This document shows, in pieces, positions 18,001-26,220 of a DNA stretch of 58,102 bases. The first letter of the stretch is position 1. Every line of letters begins with the position of its first letter. The translations under genes were made by a program, and so were the position numbers. Source of the DNA: Paludibacteraceae bacterium. GTDB lineage: Bacteria > Bacteroidota > Bacteroidia > Bacteroidales > Paludibacteraceae. Location of the stretch: the NCBI GenBank assembly GCA_017628395.1, contig JAGBZD010000033.1, positions 1 to 58,102 on the forward strand. Direction: 5' to 3'. The notes under the pieces are model-generated. The model had not been told where the DNA came from and made no database searches. It worked only from the letters and a program-made list of their open reading frames with translations.

Positions 18001-18882
18001 ACGCTTTGGGTCGTCGAAATCCTTGCTTGTACCGAGGCATATCAGTCGGTCGTGAGCCTCGGCGTGCTCCTCATCCACAAAGTGAACATCATTTGTACAC
18101 ACTAACTTAACACCTAACTCTCGAGATAGCTTTATAAGCTGCTCATTGACAGCCTCCTGAATCTTATATGTCTCGTGATTAGCACGCTCAACGGTCGCCT
18201 TATGGAGCTGCAACTCGAGGTAGTAGTCATCGCCAAAAATGCTCTTATGCCACAGAATCGCCTCGCGAGCCTGGTCGATATTTCCCGCGCGTATATGTCG
18301 TGGAATCTCGCCACCGATACACGCCGAGCAGCAGATTATACCCTCGTGGTACTTCTCTAACTCCGTACGATCGGTACGCGGACGTCCATAAAAACCCTCG
18401 GTGTATGCCTTCGAGACAATCTTGATAAGGTTCTTATAGCCTGTCATATTCTTCGCCAGAAGAATCAAGTGGTAGCCACTGTAGTCGCCCATCGCCTTCT
18501 CGCGATACTGCAAGCCGCGGCGTGCCACATAGACCTCGCAACCGATAATACCCTTGAAATCAGCCTTTGGAATAGCATCCAATTCGGCACGTGTCTTGGC
18601 AAGCGTAGCCTGCTCATCCTCACCCTTCTCGACATCCGAAGCAGTGCCATTTTCGAGCTTCTCGAGGAGTGATTTGAGGGCCTTGATCTTATCTTTTCGC
18701 GCACCATTCTTCTTCTTTACATAGTTGAAGAACTCCTTGACACCGAACATATTGCCGTGGTCGGTAAGCGCGATACCGGGCATACCGTCTGCAATAGCCT
18801 TATCGACAAGCTTTGTGATGCTTGCCTGGCCATCCAGCAGCGAGTACTGGCTATGAACGTGAAGGTGTACAAATGGTCGCAT
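15040..18882 (-). CDS. dnaE: DNA polymerase III subunit alpha
   Basis: Replicative polymerase, about 1280 aa from the ATG at 18882 (MRPFVHLHVHSQYSLLDG). That start begins directly at the PHP domain; the frame stays open 66 codons further but those have no family similarity. It has PHP-domain histidines HLHVHS, a polymerase-X-like palm with the catalytic 'LPDIDIDFDDDGR' near residue 505, 'GPGRGSAAGS', the fingers region 'GTIGTFQFES', a helix-hairpin-helix region ('LAAIKGVGEAA') and a C-terminal OB fold ('SVAGIITSVTPLTTKDGR'). The length is slightly above the E. coli enzyme because of insertions near residues 60-100. trxA follows immediately. Confidence 0.95.
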   Translation of the reverse strand: MRPFVHLHVHSQYSLLDGQASITKLVDKAIADGMPGIALTDHGNMFGVKEFFNYVKKKNGARKDKIKALKSLLEKLENGTASDVEKGEDEQATLAKTRAELDAIPKADFKGIIGCEVYVARRGLQYREKAMGDYSGYHLILLAKNMTGYKNLIKIVSKAYTEGFYGRPRTDRTELEKYHEGIICCSACIGGEIPRHIRAGNIDQAREAILWHKSIFGDDYYLELQLHKATVERANHETYKIQEAVNEQLIKLSRELGVKLVCTNDVHFVDEEHAEAHDRLICLGTSKDFDDPKRMLYTKQEWMKTTAEMNAIFDYIPEALDNTVEICNKIEGYSIDHAPIMPTFAIPEEFGTEEGYRATLTEQNLFDEFTRDENGNVVMSEEDAKKKIEKLGGYDKLYRIKLEADYLAKLAMDGAHKRYGEVLDEETTTRLKFELHIMKTMGFPGYFLIVQDFIRAAREELDVSVGPGRGSAAGSAVAYCLGITQIDPIKYDLLFERFLNPDRISLPDIDIDFDDDGRGRVLNWVTQKYGKEKVAHIITYGTMATKMALKDVARVQKLPLAQANQLCKWIPERIPDPNDHDKLLKINLRNAIMAVPELKEAEESNDPVMRDTIKYAKMLEGNVRGTGVHACGTIICRDDITDWVPVSTAVDKETGENMLVTQYEGSVIEDTGLIKMDFLGLKTLSIIKDAVENVKQTHGVEIDIDNIPIDDRKTYELYCAGGTIGTFQFESPGMQKYLRELQPSTFEDLIAMNALYRPGPMDYIPDFIDRKHGRKPIVYDIPIMERYLKDTYGITVYQEQVMLLSRLLGNFTRGESDTLRKAMGKKIKSKLDELKPKFIEGGISNGHDEKVLEKIWADWEKFASYAFNKSHATCYSWVAYQTAYIKAHYPSEYMATVLSRNLNDIKQVTVYMSECKSMGISVLGPDVNASMIKFSTSKSGDIRFGLAAIKGVGEAASESIVNERLKNGPYKSIYDFMERVNFSVVNRKSLESIAFAGGFDSIIDFNRSRFFAVDANNNNAQFLDMLVRYGQRVQSDKNNAQQSLFGMFSDSGSDVPPPRVPAAEDWSNIAVLNKEKEVIGLYLSGHPLDRFDFILSKMCQVELGDLDELTLLNGKELSVAGIITSVTPLTTKDGRRYARFVLEDYNTHHEFTLWSKEFEQFGIFIEMDNFLFIRGRVQPRFGKEGELVYKIQSIQHLAEVAENVSKIRIELEINEVCSTLTQMLVQHIEANPGKTVLEFTIYDHQNDVKIKLNSKKYRVATSSDFMNFLIKNEFNYFINI

Positions 18883-18907
18883 AAACAATTCGATATTTAT
18901 CAGCGTA

Positions 18908-18915
18908 CAAATATA
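18908..18915 (-). promoter_or_regulatory. Possible -7 box of dnaE
   Basis: The minus strand reads TATATTTG (TAnnTTTG) about 25 nt before the dnaE ATG. A clear -33 TTTG at the right distance is not seen. Confidence 0.4.
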
Positions 18916-18949
18916 GGCATATTTTTTGGAAAATATAAGGGTAAAAGTA

Positions 18950-18980
18950 TTGTATTTGTTGATAAATTTTCCTAACTTTA
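18950..18980 (+). promoter_or_regulatory. Possible promoter of the DUF2007 gene
   Basis: TTG (18950-18952), 20 nt, TAACTTTA (18973-18980), one mismatch to the -7 consensus and about 30 nt before the ATG. It is back to back with the dnaE promoter. Confidence 0.4.
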
Positions 18981-19009
18981 CATTTGAATAACTCTTAATA
19001 GTTTTTATT

Positions 19010-19231
19010 ATGGATGCAACAACCTCTACACTGGTTGTCATCGAGACGTATGACAATCCTATGCGTGCAGAAATTGCCAAGTCTATTCTTGAGAGTGCAG
19101 GTATTTTTTGTACGTTGAATGATGAGTATATCTCGGTAATATACTCTACGGGAGCCTTCCCGATGCGGCTTATGGTGCGTAGCGAGGATGCCGAAAGCGC
19201 ACTGCAACTTTTAAGAACCGAAAACTATTAG
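19010..19231 (+). CDS. DUF2007 domain protein
   Basis: A 73-aa soluble protein matching DUF2007 (putative signal-transducing, ferredoxin-like fold): 'VVIETYDNPMRAEIAKSILESAGI' followed by 'FPMRLMVRSEDAESALQLL'. Such proteins resemble a free-standing regulatory module and are often called GlnB-like, but no ligand is established. Monocistronic, divergent from dnaE, with a terminator at 19256. Confidence 0.75.
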   Translation: MDATTSTLVVIETYDNPMRAEIAKSILESAGIFCTLNDEYISVIYSTGAFPMRLMVRSEDAESALQLLRTENY

Positions 19232-19255
19232 CCCCCACATATAGTTTTGCTTACG

Positions 19256-19297
19256 AAAATGGGCCTATCCAATAATCATACTGGATAAGCCCATTTT
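19256..19297. terminator. Bidirectional terminator
   Basis: AAAATGGGCCTATCCA pairs with TGGATAAGCCCATTTT with one C-A mismatch and a loop of about 10 nt. T tracts lie on both strands. It separates the convergent DUF2007 gene and aroE. Confidence 0.8.
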
Positions 19298-19324
19298 CAT
19301 TATATAATCTCTTTCAGCCTCTGT

Positions 19325-20065
19325 CTACTCAATACCCAACTCTCGCTGCCATATATGCCACGATGCTATGGCCTGAGTCTGAAGCATAAGAATGCCATTC
19401 ATAGTATTCGCTCCCTGAGCCTCACCACGCTTCAGAAACTCCGAGGTAACAGGATTGTAGACCAAGTCGAAGAGCTGATGCTGAGCACCAAGTGCCGAGT
19501 AATCCAACATAGGAGCCTCCTCGATATTTGGAGCTGTACCCACTGGCGTTGCATTGATAATAAGGAGATGAATACCAACGATATCTGCATCGAGCTGCTC
19601 GTATGTAAGATCACCCCTATCCGCATCACGCGACACCACCTTATACTCCACACCCATTCTCTTCAGAACATACTGCACAGCCTTCGATGCACCTCCCGTA
19701 CCAAGCACCAACGCCTTGGTATTTTCGTCCACGCTCAGCCATCCCAATGATGCCTCGATACCCTTAACATCGGTATTATAGCCGACGGTTTTGCCGTCAC
19801 GTACAACGACACAGTTTACCGCGCCAACCGCCTTGGCCTCGGCAGAGAGCTCGTCGAGGTAGGGAATAATACTCTCCTTATATGGTATCGTGACATTGAA
19901 GCCGCAAAGCCCATTCTTAGCAATCACACTATTAATAGTCGAGATATCCTCGATCTCAATAAGCGAGTAATCTGCAGCACGCTGCTCAGCCTCAAACTTC
20001 GCAGTGAAGAAGTTACGAGAGAAGGAGTGCGCAAGGGTGCGTCCTATAAGTCCGAAATATAACAT
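19325..20065 (-). CDS. aroE: Shikimate dehydrogenase
   Basis: NADPH-dependent reduction of 3-dehydroshikimate in aromatic amino acid synthesis. 246 aa, short as in Bacteroidota. It has 'AHSFSRNFF' (substrate serines), the catalytic Lys in 'NVTIPYKESIIPYLD', 'GAVNCVV', the paired Asp in 'GYNTDVKG', and the Rossmann motif 'VLGTGGASKAV'. It is third in the minus-strand group mnmA - membrane protein - aroE, with 24 nt to its upstream neighbour. Confidence 0.93.
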   Translation of the reverse strand: MLYFGLIGRTLAHSFSRNFFTAKFEAEQRAADYSLIEIEDISTINSVIAKNGLCGFNVTIPYKESIIPYLDELSAEAKAVGAVNCVVVRDGKTVGYNTDVKGIEASLGWLSVDENTKALVLGTGGASKAVQYVLKRMGVEYKVVSRDADRGDLTYEQLDADIVGIHLLIINATPVGTAPNIEEAPMLDYSALGAQHQLFDLVYNPVTSEFLKRGEAQGANTMNGILMLQTQAIASWHIWQRELGIE

Positions 20066-20089
20066 AATCTGATTTTTTGAGATAAATTA

Positions 20090-20707
20090 TTACGCCTCGC
20101 CGCCACCAAAGAGCCACAATGCAAGCGTTGTAAAACCAATCAACAACACAGCGAACAGCGTCGCCAACAGGTTGAAATACTTATCTATGAAGCTCTTAAT
20201 CGGCGCTCCGAATCTCCATATAAGCCACGCGATAAGGAAGAAACGCATACCTCGCGACACCACAGAGGCGATGATAAACATCGCGAAATTGATATGGAAC
20301 ATACCGCCAGCGATGGTAAAGAGCTTAAACGGAAGCGGCGTGAAGCCTGCCGTAAAGACAATCCAGAAGTTGAACCTATCGTAGAGCGAACCTACATTAT
20401 TGAAACTCTCGACACTGAAGACGTGGTTATAAAAGAAGTCCGCAATCACCGTAGCATCACCCGAAGGTGTTGTCCAAAGATAGTAGCCTATGCAATAGCC
20501 GAGCGCAGCGCCTAACACCGAACCTACGAGGCACAGCGTAGCGAAGCGAAACGATCTCTTCGTAGCACCCAAGCAGAGTGCGATAAGTAGAATATCGGGC
20601 GGCAGAGGAAACCAGCTCGCCTCGAAAAGTGCTATAACAAAGAGAGCAAGCCAACCCCAGCGGCTATCGCTCCACGAAAGTACCCAGTTATAAAGACGTC
20701 TTACCAT
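20090..20707 (-). CDS. VTT/DedA-like membrane protein (YqaA family)
   Basis: About 205 aa with four or five hydrophobic segments. The VTT-domain hallmarks are 'FEASWFPLPPDILLIALCLG' (about 28-47), the glycine-rich 'LVGSVLGAALGYCIGYYLW', and 'FTAGFTPLPFKLFTIAGGMF', where the G-F-x-P-L-P-x-K arrangement replaces the usual R-F-x-P. This matches YqaA-type relatives of DedA, a family implicated in lipid-carrier or phospholipid flipping. The ATG at 20707 is preferred over an upstream TTG at 20737 that would lie next to the mnmA stop. Confidence 0.8.
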   Translation of the reverse strand: MVRRLYNWVLSWSDSRWGWLALFVIALFEASWFPLPPDILLIALCLGATKRSFRFATLCLVGSVLGAALGYCIGYYLWTTPSGDATVIADFFYNHVFSVESFNNVGSLYDRFNFWIVFTAGFTPLPFKLFTIAGGMFHINFAMFIIASVVSRGMRFFLIAWLIWRFGAPIKSFIDKYFNLLATLFAVLLIGFTTLALWLFGGGEA

Positions 20708-20740
20708 ATCTAAAAATAATGAGCGACAAATGTACAATAA

Positions 20741-21748
20741 TTACTCGAAACCTACAACAATACCACCACCAATAACCAAATTATCGCGATAGAAAACCAA
20801 AGGTTGACCCTTTGCCGGGGCGTATGCCGCATCAGGAGATGTGATTACATAACTGTCATTCCACCTCTCTACCTTCACAGGCTGCTGGGGATTAACACCT
20901 ATGCCGCGTATCTTTATCGTAACATCATCCGACGAGAGCAACTCTCGCTCATCCACAATATTACAATCGTTTATATAGAGTTTATGTTTATATAGCGAAG
21001 TCGCCGCGCCAACGATCAGATGATTCTTTGTGGCATCTATATCCACCACACGCCAGCCATCTCTCAACCCCTCGCCGCGCTTCTGACCTATGGTATATCG
21101 CGCTATGCCGTTATGCCTACCACATAGCTCGCCACGCTCATTGACGATATCTCCCGCAGCCATTGCCACTCCGCGACTCTCGAGAAACTCGGCATAGGGT
21201 TGCCCAGCAAGAAAACAGATACCCATACTCTCGCTCTTATCCTTAAACTGCTCCTTAACCTCGCGCTTGAGTAGCTGCCCCATCGGTGTCAGCGCGCGAC
21301 GAAGAGCCTCCTGTGATAGTCCCCAGAGATAGTACGACTGATCTTTTGCGGAGTCTACACCCTGCGCCACGTAGTAGCGTCCGTCACGTTGCTCAACATT
21401 AAAGTAGTGTCCCGTAGCGATATATTGGATACCGAGACGTTCCGCCTCCTCGAGAAGAATCTGCCACTTTATGAGGGTGTTGCAGCGCGTGCAAGGTGCG
21501 GGGGTGCGGCCAGAGGCATATTCGCGGCAGAAGTAGTCGATAATATCTCGCTCGAAACGCTCACGACCCTCATAAAGATACCACTCTATACCTATCTCCG
21601 CGGCACGGTTCTGTGCGCGTTCCACAGCCTTAGAGTCGAGCATAGTGTCGATGGTCAATGCCACCACACGATACCCCTCACTTTTCAGCTTCTCCGCCGC
21701 CGTGGTGCTATCTATGCCACCGCTAAACCCCAATAATACACTCTTCAT
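20741..21748 (-). CDS. mnmA: tRNA-specific 2-thiouridylase MnmA
   Basis: ATP-dependent thiolation of U34 in tRNA-Lys/Glu/Gln. 335 aa. The PP-loop is 'GFSGGIDSTTAAEKL' (the usual SGGVDSS is slightly altered), the first catalytic Cys is in 'TPAPCTRCNTLIKW' and the second in 'SMGICFLAG'. 'RYTIGQKRGEGL' and a C-terminal beta barrel ('YAPAKGQPLVFY') complete it. Its partner in wobble modification, mnmE, lies 6 kb away. The length is toward the short end of the family. Confidence 0.92.
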   Translation of the reverse strand: MKSVLLGFSGGIDSTTAAEKLKSEGYRVVALTIDTMLDSKAVERAQNRAAEIGIEWYLYEGRERFERDIIDYFCREYASGRTPAPCTRCNTLIKWQILLEEAERLGIQYIATGHYFNVEQRDGRYYVAQGVDSAKDQSYYLWGLSQEALRRALTPMGQLLKREVKEQFKDKSESMGICFLAGQPYAEFLESRGVAMAAGDIVNERGELCGRHNGIARYTIGQKRGEGLRDGWRVVDIDATKNHLIVGAATSLYKHKLYINDCNIVDERELLSSDDVTIKIRGIGVNPQQPVKVERWNDSYVITSPDAAYAPAKGQPLVFYRDNLVIGGGIVVGFE

Positions 21749-21865
21749 AGGCTATAGAAACGTTATCTTTACAGCTATTATTTTATACGTGATTACATTT
21801 TTTTGAGGCTTTGTCATTGACACACCTCGCAGTTGAGCGTTATCCCCCCTCCTTGTATTATATTA

Positions 21866-21890
21866 GGAGGCTGCCCGATGAGCAACCTCC
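21866..21890 (-). terminator. Possible terminator hairpin after the DUF3276 gene
   Basis: GGAGG-C-TGC pairs with GCA-A-CCTCC, and an alternative CCTCC/GGAGG hairpin overlaps it. The T tract is poor on both strands, so this is only a weak candidate. Confidence 0.35.
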
Positions 21891-21913
21891 CAAATATATT
21901 TTCTATTATTCTA

Positions 21914-22246
21914 TTACAATTTCTCGAACTCCTCGTCGATAGAGGTCTCGGGCTTAGCCTCGAAATACTCAGGCTTGTGCTCCTTTACGAAATCGACCAT
22001 CTCCGTAAGACCCTCGGCGAACTTAGCGAAATCCTCCTTATAGAGATAGATCTGGTTGCGTGAGAATGATGCCGAGCCATCGGGATTCATCTTCTTGCGC
22101 GACTCGGTGATGGTTATGAAGTAATCGTCTCCTCGCGTAGCCTTCACATCGATGAAATATGTACGCTTACCTGCTCGCACTGCCTTTGAGCAGATATGTT
22201 CGCCACGATCATCGCCATCGTGGCGAGAAAAGAAGTCTGATGTCAT
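21914..22246 (-). CDS. DUF3276 / PUR-alpha-like nucleic-acid-binding protein
   Basis: A 110-aa soluble protein. The core 'ICSKAVRAGKRTYFIDVKATRGDDYFITITES' is the PUR repeat pattern of DUF3276, whose Bacteroidota and Borrelia homologues fold like PUR-alpha and bind DNA or RNA. The tail is acidic (ETSIDEEFEKL). Monocistronic. The specific nucleic-acid target is unknown. Confidence 0.85.
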   Translation of the reverse strand: MTSDFFSRHDGDDRGEHICSKAVRAGKRTYFIDVKATRGDDYFITITESRKKMNPDGSASFSRNQIYLYKEDFAKFAEGLTEMVDFVKEHKPEYFEAKPETSIDEEFEKL

Positions 22247-22364
22247 AGTTGTAGTTTTATGGTTTCAATTTGGGTTTGTAACAATTGTATTACGAAGATA
22301 CGACTTTTTTTATGAATGACCAAATTTTGAAGAAAAAAGTTACTCCGACGCAACCTCGCCAGCA

Positions 22365-23165
22365 TCATCTACTTGTCGCACTCTTCGCCACCTCTACATC
22401 CGCACAACGCTTGCCATATCGCGCTATAAAGGTCACAAATCGCACCAATCCAGCAAGCACCACCACCGCACTAACGGCATAGATTAGGATGTAGTTGGTT
22501 TTGCTGTCCACAAGCTCCAAAAGCGACTGCTCGTTGTATGATAATACAATAAGAGCATAGGCCAAGGCATTGTTGCACACGTGAAGGATTATAGGCGCAA
22601 TAATCGACCTTGTGCGAAGGTAGACAAAACCAAACAAGAAGCCCAATGGTATGCAAGATACAAATACAGCAAGTTCGAAATGCAACACACCAAAAATCAG
22701 CGACGACAGCAGTACAGATAGCGTGGGTGATACACTGACATTCAAGATATTATACAGCTTGCCACGAAATAGTATCTCCTCGAATATAGGAGCTATGATA
22801 GTTACGGTAAGCAGCGTCCAGACGCTATCATTATACGCGCTATTATCCACTGACATAACCTCTTTGAGAGGCGACAAAACGACGCTCAACGCCACCACAA
22901 AGATAACTCCCGCAAGGGTTATTACTGGATTGAAACCCGCGATAGACTTCATCACCGACCTTGGCGCAGGCTTGATGCGCGATGTATATAACTTAACCGC
23001 AATAAAGGTCAGTACCATTGACAAGGTGTAACCCACAAACAGCTGCAGCGACGCGTCGTCGGAGTGTGGCATAACAGCCGCAACAACACCCGCCACAATC
23101 TGCATAGCGACAAATATAATGGCAAAAACCGCAAGACGTATAATCGTATCAGCAAATTTCTTCAT
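22365..23165 (-). CDS. CPBP-family intramembrane metalloprotease
   Basis: A polytopic membrane protein of about 266 aa with seven or eight hydrophobic segments. CPBP (Rce1/Abi) motifs are present: the glutamate pair in 'APIFEEILFRGKLYNIL', the histidine in 'IFGVLHFELAVF', and 'IIAPIILHVCNNALA'. Family members include the eukaryotic CAAX prenyl protease, and bacterial roles range from bacteriocin immunity to unknown. The ATG at 23165 is preferred; an upstream in-frame TTG at 23201 lies over the promoter. Divergent from parA. Confidence 0.87.
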   Translation of the reverse strand: MKKFADTIIRLAVFAIIFVAMQIVAGVVAAVMPHSDDASLQLFVGYTLSMVLTFIAVKLYTSRIKPAPRSVMKSIAGFNPVITLAGVIFVVALSVVLSPLKEVMSVDNSAYNDSVWTLLTVTIIAPIFEEILFRGKLYNILNVSVSPTLSVLLSSLIFGVLHFELAVFVSCIPLGFLFGFVYLRTRSIIAPIILHVCNNALAYALIVLSYNEQSLLELVDSKTNYILIYAVSAVVVLAGLVRFVTFIARYGKRCADVEVAKSATSR

Positions 23166-23209
23166 ATCGGAAAAACCCTTATTGTGAGTCTCATAAAACA
23201 AATTTCAAA

Positions 23210-23217
23210 CAAAGATA
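23210..23217 (-). promoter_or_regulatory. -7 box of the CPBP protease gene
   Basis: The minus strand reads TATCTTTG about 45 nt before the ATG. A TTG lies upstream at a shortened 16-nt spacing. Confidence 0.5.
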
Positions 23218-23260
23218 GGAAATTTTCGAAAAACAAGAGTTAAAAATAGAAGAAAATTAC

Positions 23261-23268
23261 TACTTTTG
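23261..23268 (+). promoter_or_regulatory. -7 box of parA
   Basis: TACTTTTG matches TAnnTTTG 41 nt before the parA ATG. No clear -33 TTTG is seen. It probably drives the parA-parB-DUF5683-mltD-mnmE run. Confidence 0.5.
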
Positions 23269-23309
23269 CAAGAATTATTTTTTCTTTGAAAACGAAACGA
23301 AAAGTATAG

Positions 23310-24074
23310 ATGGCAAAAGTTGTTGCATTAGCAAATCAAAAGGGCGGCGTGGGCAAGACCACAACCGCGATAAACCTCGCTGCATCGGTGGCACTCCTCG
23401 GTAAAAAGGTGCTTCTCATTGATGCCGACCCACAGGCAAACGCCACATCGGGACTCGGCTTCAGCATCGACCTTCCGGGTATTTACGAGTGTATCGTGGG
23501 CGATAGTGAGGCAAAGGATGTCATCCTCCACTCCGAGGATATTAAGAAGCTATGGCTCTTGCCATCATCTATAAATTTGGTAGCAGCCGACACCGAACTC
23601 TCGACAATGGAGAATGCACACCACATCATCAAGGGTATCGTCGATTCGGTGCGCGAGGCATACGACTACATATTCATTGACTGTTCGCCATCGCTTGGTT
23701 TCACCACCGTGAACATCCTCACCGCTGCCGACTCGGTTTTGGTACCAGTGCAGTGCGAGTATTTGGCATTGGAGGGACTTAGCAAACTGCTCAATACCAT
23801 CAAGATGGTTAAGAGTCGCTTGAATCCCGCCCTTGCAATCGAGGGTTTCGTGCTTACGATGTATATGCGCAACAGACTTAACAACCAGGTAGTAAGCGAG
23901 GTTCGCGAGCACTTTGGCGAGTTGGCATACGAGACCATCATACAGCGTAACATCCGTCTCGGCGAGGCTCCGTCACACGGCAAGCCAGTGATGCTCTACG
24001 ACGCCGCGGCATCAGGCTCGGTAAACTACCTAAACCTTGCACGTGAGTTTTTGAAGCGAAACAAAAAGAAGTAA
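23310..24074 (+). CDS. parA: Chromosome-partitioning ATPase ParA (Soj)
   Basis: Deviant Walker-type ATPase that positions the ParB-parS complex and chromosome origin. 254 aa. It has 'LANQKGGVGKTTTAINLA' (deviant Walker A with signature lysine), 'YIFIDCSPSLGF' (Walker A') and 'QCEYLALEGLSKLL'. The lack of an N-terminal HTH identifies the chromosomal Soj type rather than plasmid P1 ParA. parB follows after 11 nt. In many bacteria this pair lies near oriC. Confidence 0.95.
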   Translation: MAKVVALANQKGGVGKTTTAINLAASVALLGKKVLLIDADPQANATSGLGFSIDLPGIYECIVGDSEAKDVILHSEDIKKLWLLPSSINLVAADTELSTMENAHHIIKGIVDSVREAYDYIFIDCSPSLGFTTVNILTAADSVLVPVQCEYLALEGLSKLLNTIKMVKSRLNPALAIEGFVLTMYMRNRLNNQVVSEVREHFGELAYETIIQRNIRLGEAPSHGKPVMLYDAAASGSVNYLNLAREFLKRNKKK

Positions 24075-24085
24075 TCTTAGAGAGT

Positions 24086-24958
24086 ATGACAGCACAGAAG
24101 AAGAGAGGCTTGGGACGTGGTCTGGATGCGCTATTCGGTCCTACAAACCCCACACAGCAATCTACACCTATGTCCGAAATGGCGGAGGTGGCAATATCAG
24201 ATATCATCCCTAACCCTTTGCAGCCACGTCGCGACTTCGACGACGAGACACTACAGGAGTTGGCGACATCCATCGCAGAGTTGGGCGTTATCCAGCCTAT
24301 TACGCTTAAGCGCCAAGCGGGTGGCAAATATATAATTATCAGCGGCGAGCGTCGTTGGCGTGCCTCGCAGATCGCAGGACTCGAGACGCTGCCTGCTTAT
24401 ATTCGCGATGTCGACGACGAGGATCTGCACGCTATGGCTCTTGTTGAGAATATCCAGCGCGAGAATCTAAATGCCATAGAGATAGCACTCGGTATGCAGC
24501 GCCTTGTGGAGGAGTGTGGCCTCACACAGGAGGCTATGGCACAGAAGGTGGGCAAGAAGCGCTCTACGGTATCTAACTATATGCGTCTTTTGAGCCTACC
24601 ATCTGAGGTTCAGCTCGCACTTAAAGAGGGCATCATCTCTATGGGTCACGCCAAAGCTATTGCGGGTCTCGACCACGCACTTCAGGTTAAGGCCCTCAAG
24701 AAGTGTGTAAAGAGATCTCTCTCGGTTCGTCAGGCTGAGGAGTTGGCGCGCAAGCTTGTCGACACACCAAAAGGTGTAGCAGCGGAGGATGAGGATTACC
24801 CAGAGTCATACTCACGTCTTGTTGTGGAGATGGAGCGCGTGTTGAGCGACAATATCTCTATCAAGCGCACCAAGAGCGGCACGACACGCATCACACTCGA
24901 GTGTGCAAGTGATGCCGAGGTGGAGCTTCTCGTGGCAAAACTCAGCAATATAAAATAA
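24086..24958 (+). CDS. parB: ParB/Spo0J-family partition protein
   Basis: parS-binding CTPase clamp. 290 aa. The basic N-terminal ParA-interacting segment is 'KKRGLGRGLDALFG'. CTP-binding boxes follow ('QPRRDF', 'GERRWRASQIAGL', 'ENIQRENLN'), then the HTH region 'LTQEAMAQKVGKKRSTVSNYMRLL' and a C-terminal dimerisation domain. No TGTTTCACGTGAAACA-like parS is visible in this window. Confidence 0.95.
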   Translation: MTAQKKRGLGRGLDALFGPTNPTQQSTPMSEMAEVAISDIIPNPLQPRRDFDDETLQELATSIAELGVIQPITLKRQAGGKYIIISGERRWRASQIAGLETLPAYIRDVDDEDLHAMALVENIQRENLNAIEIALGMQRLVEECGLTQEAMAQKVGKKRSTVSNYMRLLSLPSEVQLALKEGIISMGHAKAIAGLDHALQVKALKKCVKRSLSVRQAEELARKLVDTPKGVAAEDEDYPESYSRLVVEMERVLSDNISIKRTKSGTTRITLECASDAEVELLVAKLSNIK

Positions 24959-24983
24959 ATCAACCTTAAGAAACGTTTATCAA

Positions 24984-26204
24984 ATGATGAGTAGGCGAAT
25001 ATACAGATTCTTGGCATTGATGGTGGTTGCTATAGCGGCCATCTGCAGCAGTGCATCTGCTCAGGAGTATAACCGCGAAAGGCTGAGAGGTAATATTCGC
25101 ACCATCAACCAAGGTGGTCTTGTGCCTATCGATTCGGCCGCCATACTTCGCGAAAAGGCTGCTGCAGCCGCACGACGCGACTCGCTCTACTACAACTATA
25201 TCGACTCCATAGCCCGCGGTGAGTATGGCAAGTATAACGAAGCTGCCGTGGAAGTTCGCGACTCGATTCGCACAATTATCGCGGAGCGTGTAAGGCGCGA
25301 CTCGGCCATCGTAATGCGTGGCGACAGCATATCGCCCGACGGCAGACGTATCAAGCTCAACAGACGTGGCGAGGAACGAAAGCCATTCTTCAGCGACTCT
25401 ATGGGTCTGTCGAAGGTGTGCTGGCTGTCGTTACCCCTTCCCGGATTTGGACAGATATATAATAAGCAGTACTGGAAGCTCGGCATCCTCTACCCTGTAG
25501 TGGGTGCATCGGTGGGACTCTTCGCATACGAGAACAAGCAGTACAAACCTCTGAAGAAGCAGTATGATCAGTATCTTATTGACCACGGTTACTTCCGCAC
25601 CAAGGAGCTCGATGAGATACAGACCAATATGATCAAACATAACACCCGCCAGCAGATATATGCGGGTATCGCCATAGCGTCATACCTCTATTTTATTGGT
25701 GATGCGGCGGTAAACTATACCACCAACGATGTGTCGCGCGTGAAGAAGGCAACTACCCTATCAACCATCTTCCCTGGTGCGGGTCAGGTTTTTAATAAAA
25801 GCTACTGGCGTGTGCCTATCGTGCTCGGAGGTATAGCTTCGACAATCTATACCATAGACTGGAATAATCGTGGTTATCAGCGTTTCAAGACGGCATATGC
25901 TCTACGCGTAGACTACGACAAAAACCCTGAGAAGTACCCACAAGGTGCGGCTGATGAGTTCCGCGGCGCATACTCAGCGACGTTCCTCAAGAACTTGAAG
26001 GATAGCTATCGTCGTAATCGCGACCTCTGTATCATCCTTACTGCGGGAGTTTATCTGCTCAACATCCTCGATGCCCACGTCGATGCCCATCTCCAGGATT
26101 ATGACATCTCCGATGACCTCACGATGAATCTTGAGCCATATTTCGATGTTACGTCTGTCGGCGCACAACCGGTATACGGCGTGAATATGAGCATCAAATT
26201 CTAA
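24984..26204 (+). CDS. DUF5683 domain envelope protein
   Basis: A 406-aa exported or membrane protein. The signal peptide 1-27 ends in SASAQ. A charged region (30-130) with ARRDS repeats follows, then the DUF5683 domain with 'LPLPGFGQIYNKQYWKLGILY' and a second copy-like 'FPGAGQVFNKSYWRVPIVLGG', each followed by hydrophobic helices. The GQ(I/V)(Y/F)NKxYW pattern resembles TM2-type loops. Its fixed place between parB and mltD suggests an envelope role, but no function is established. Confidence 0.8.
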   Translation: MMSRRIYRFLALMVVAIAAICSSASAQEYNRERLRGNIRTINQGGLVPIDSAAILREKAAAAARRDSLYYNYIDSIARGEYGKYNEAAVEVRDSIRTIIAERVRRDSAIVMRGDSISPDGRRIKLNRRGEERKPFFSDSMGLSKVCWLSLPLPGFGQIYNKQYWKLGILYPVVGASVGLFAYENKQYKPLKKQYDQYLIDHGYFRTKELDEIQTNMIKHNTRQQIYAGIAIASYLYFIGDAAVNYTTNDVSRVKKATTLSTIFPGAGQVFNKSYWRVPIVLGGIASTIYTIDWNNRGYQRFKTAYALRVDYDKNPEKYPQGAADEFRGAYSATFLKNLKDSYRRNRDLCIILTAGVYLLNILDAHVDAHLQDYDISDDLTMNLEPYFDVTSVGAQPVYGVNMSIKF

Positions 26205-26220
26205 TCCCCTAAACCCAATT

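Noticed and set aside
18883-19080. 66-residue N-terminal extension of DnaE
   Set aside because: It covers the divergent promoter region and part of the DUF2007 gene. The PHP domain begins right at the ATG at 18882.
23165-24100. parS site near parAB
   Set aside because: CACGTG cores occur by chance in several genes, but none is embedded in a TGTTTCACGTGAAACA-like 16-mer.
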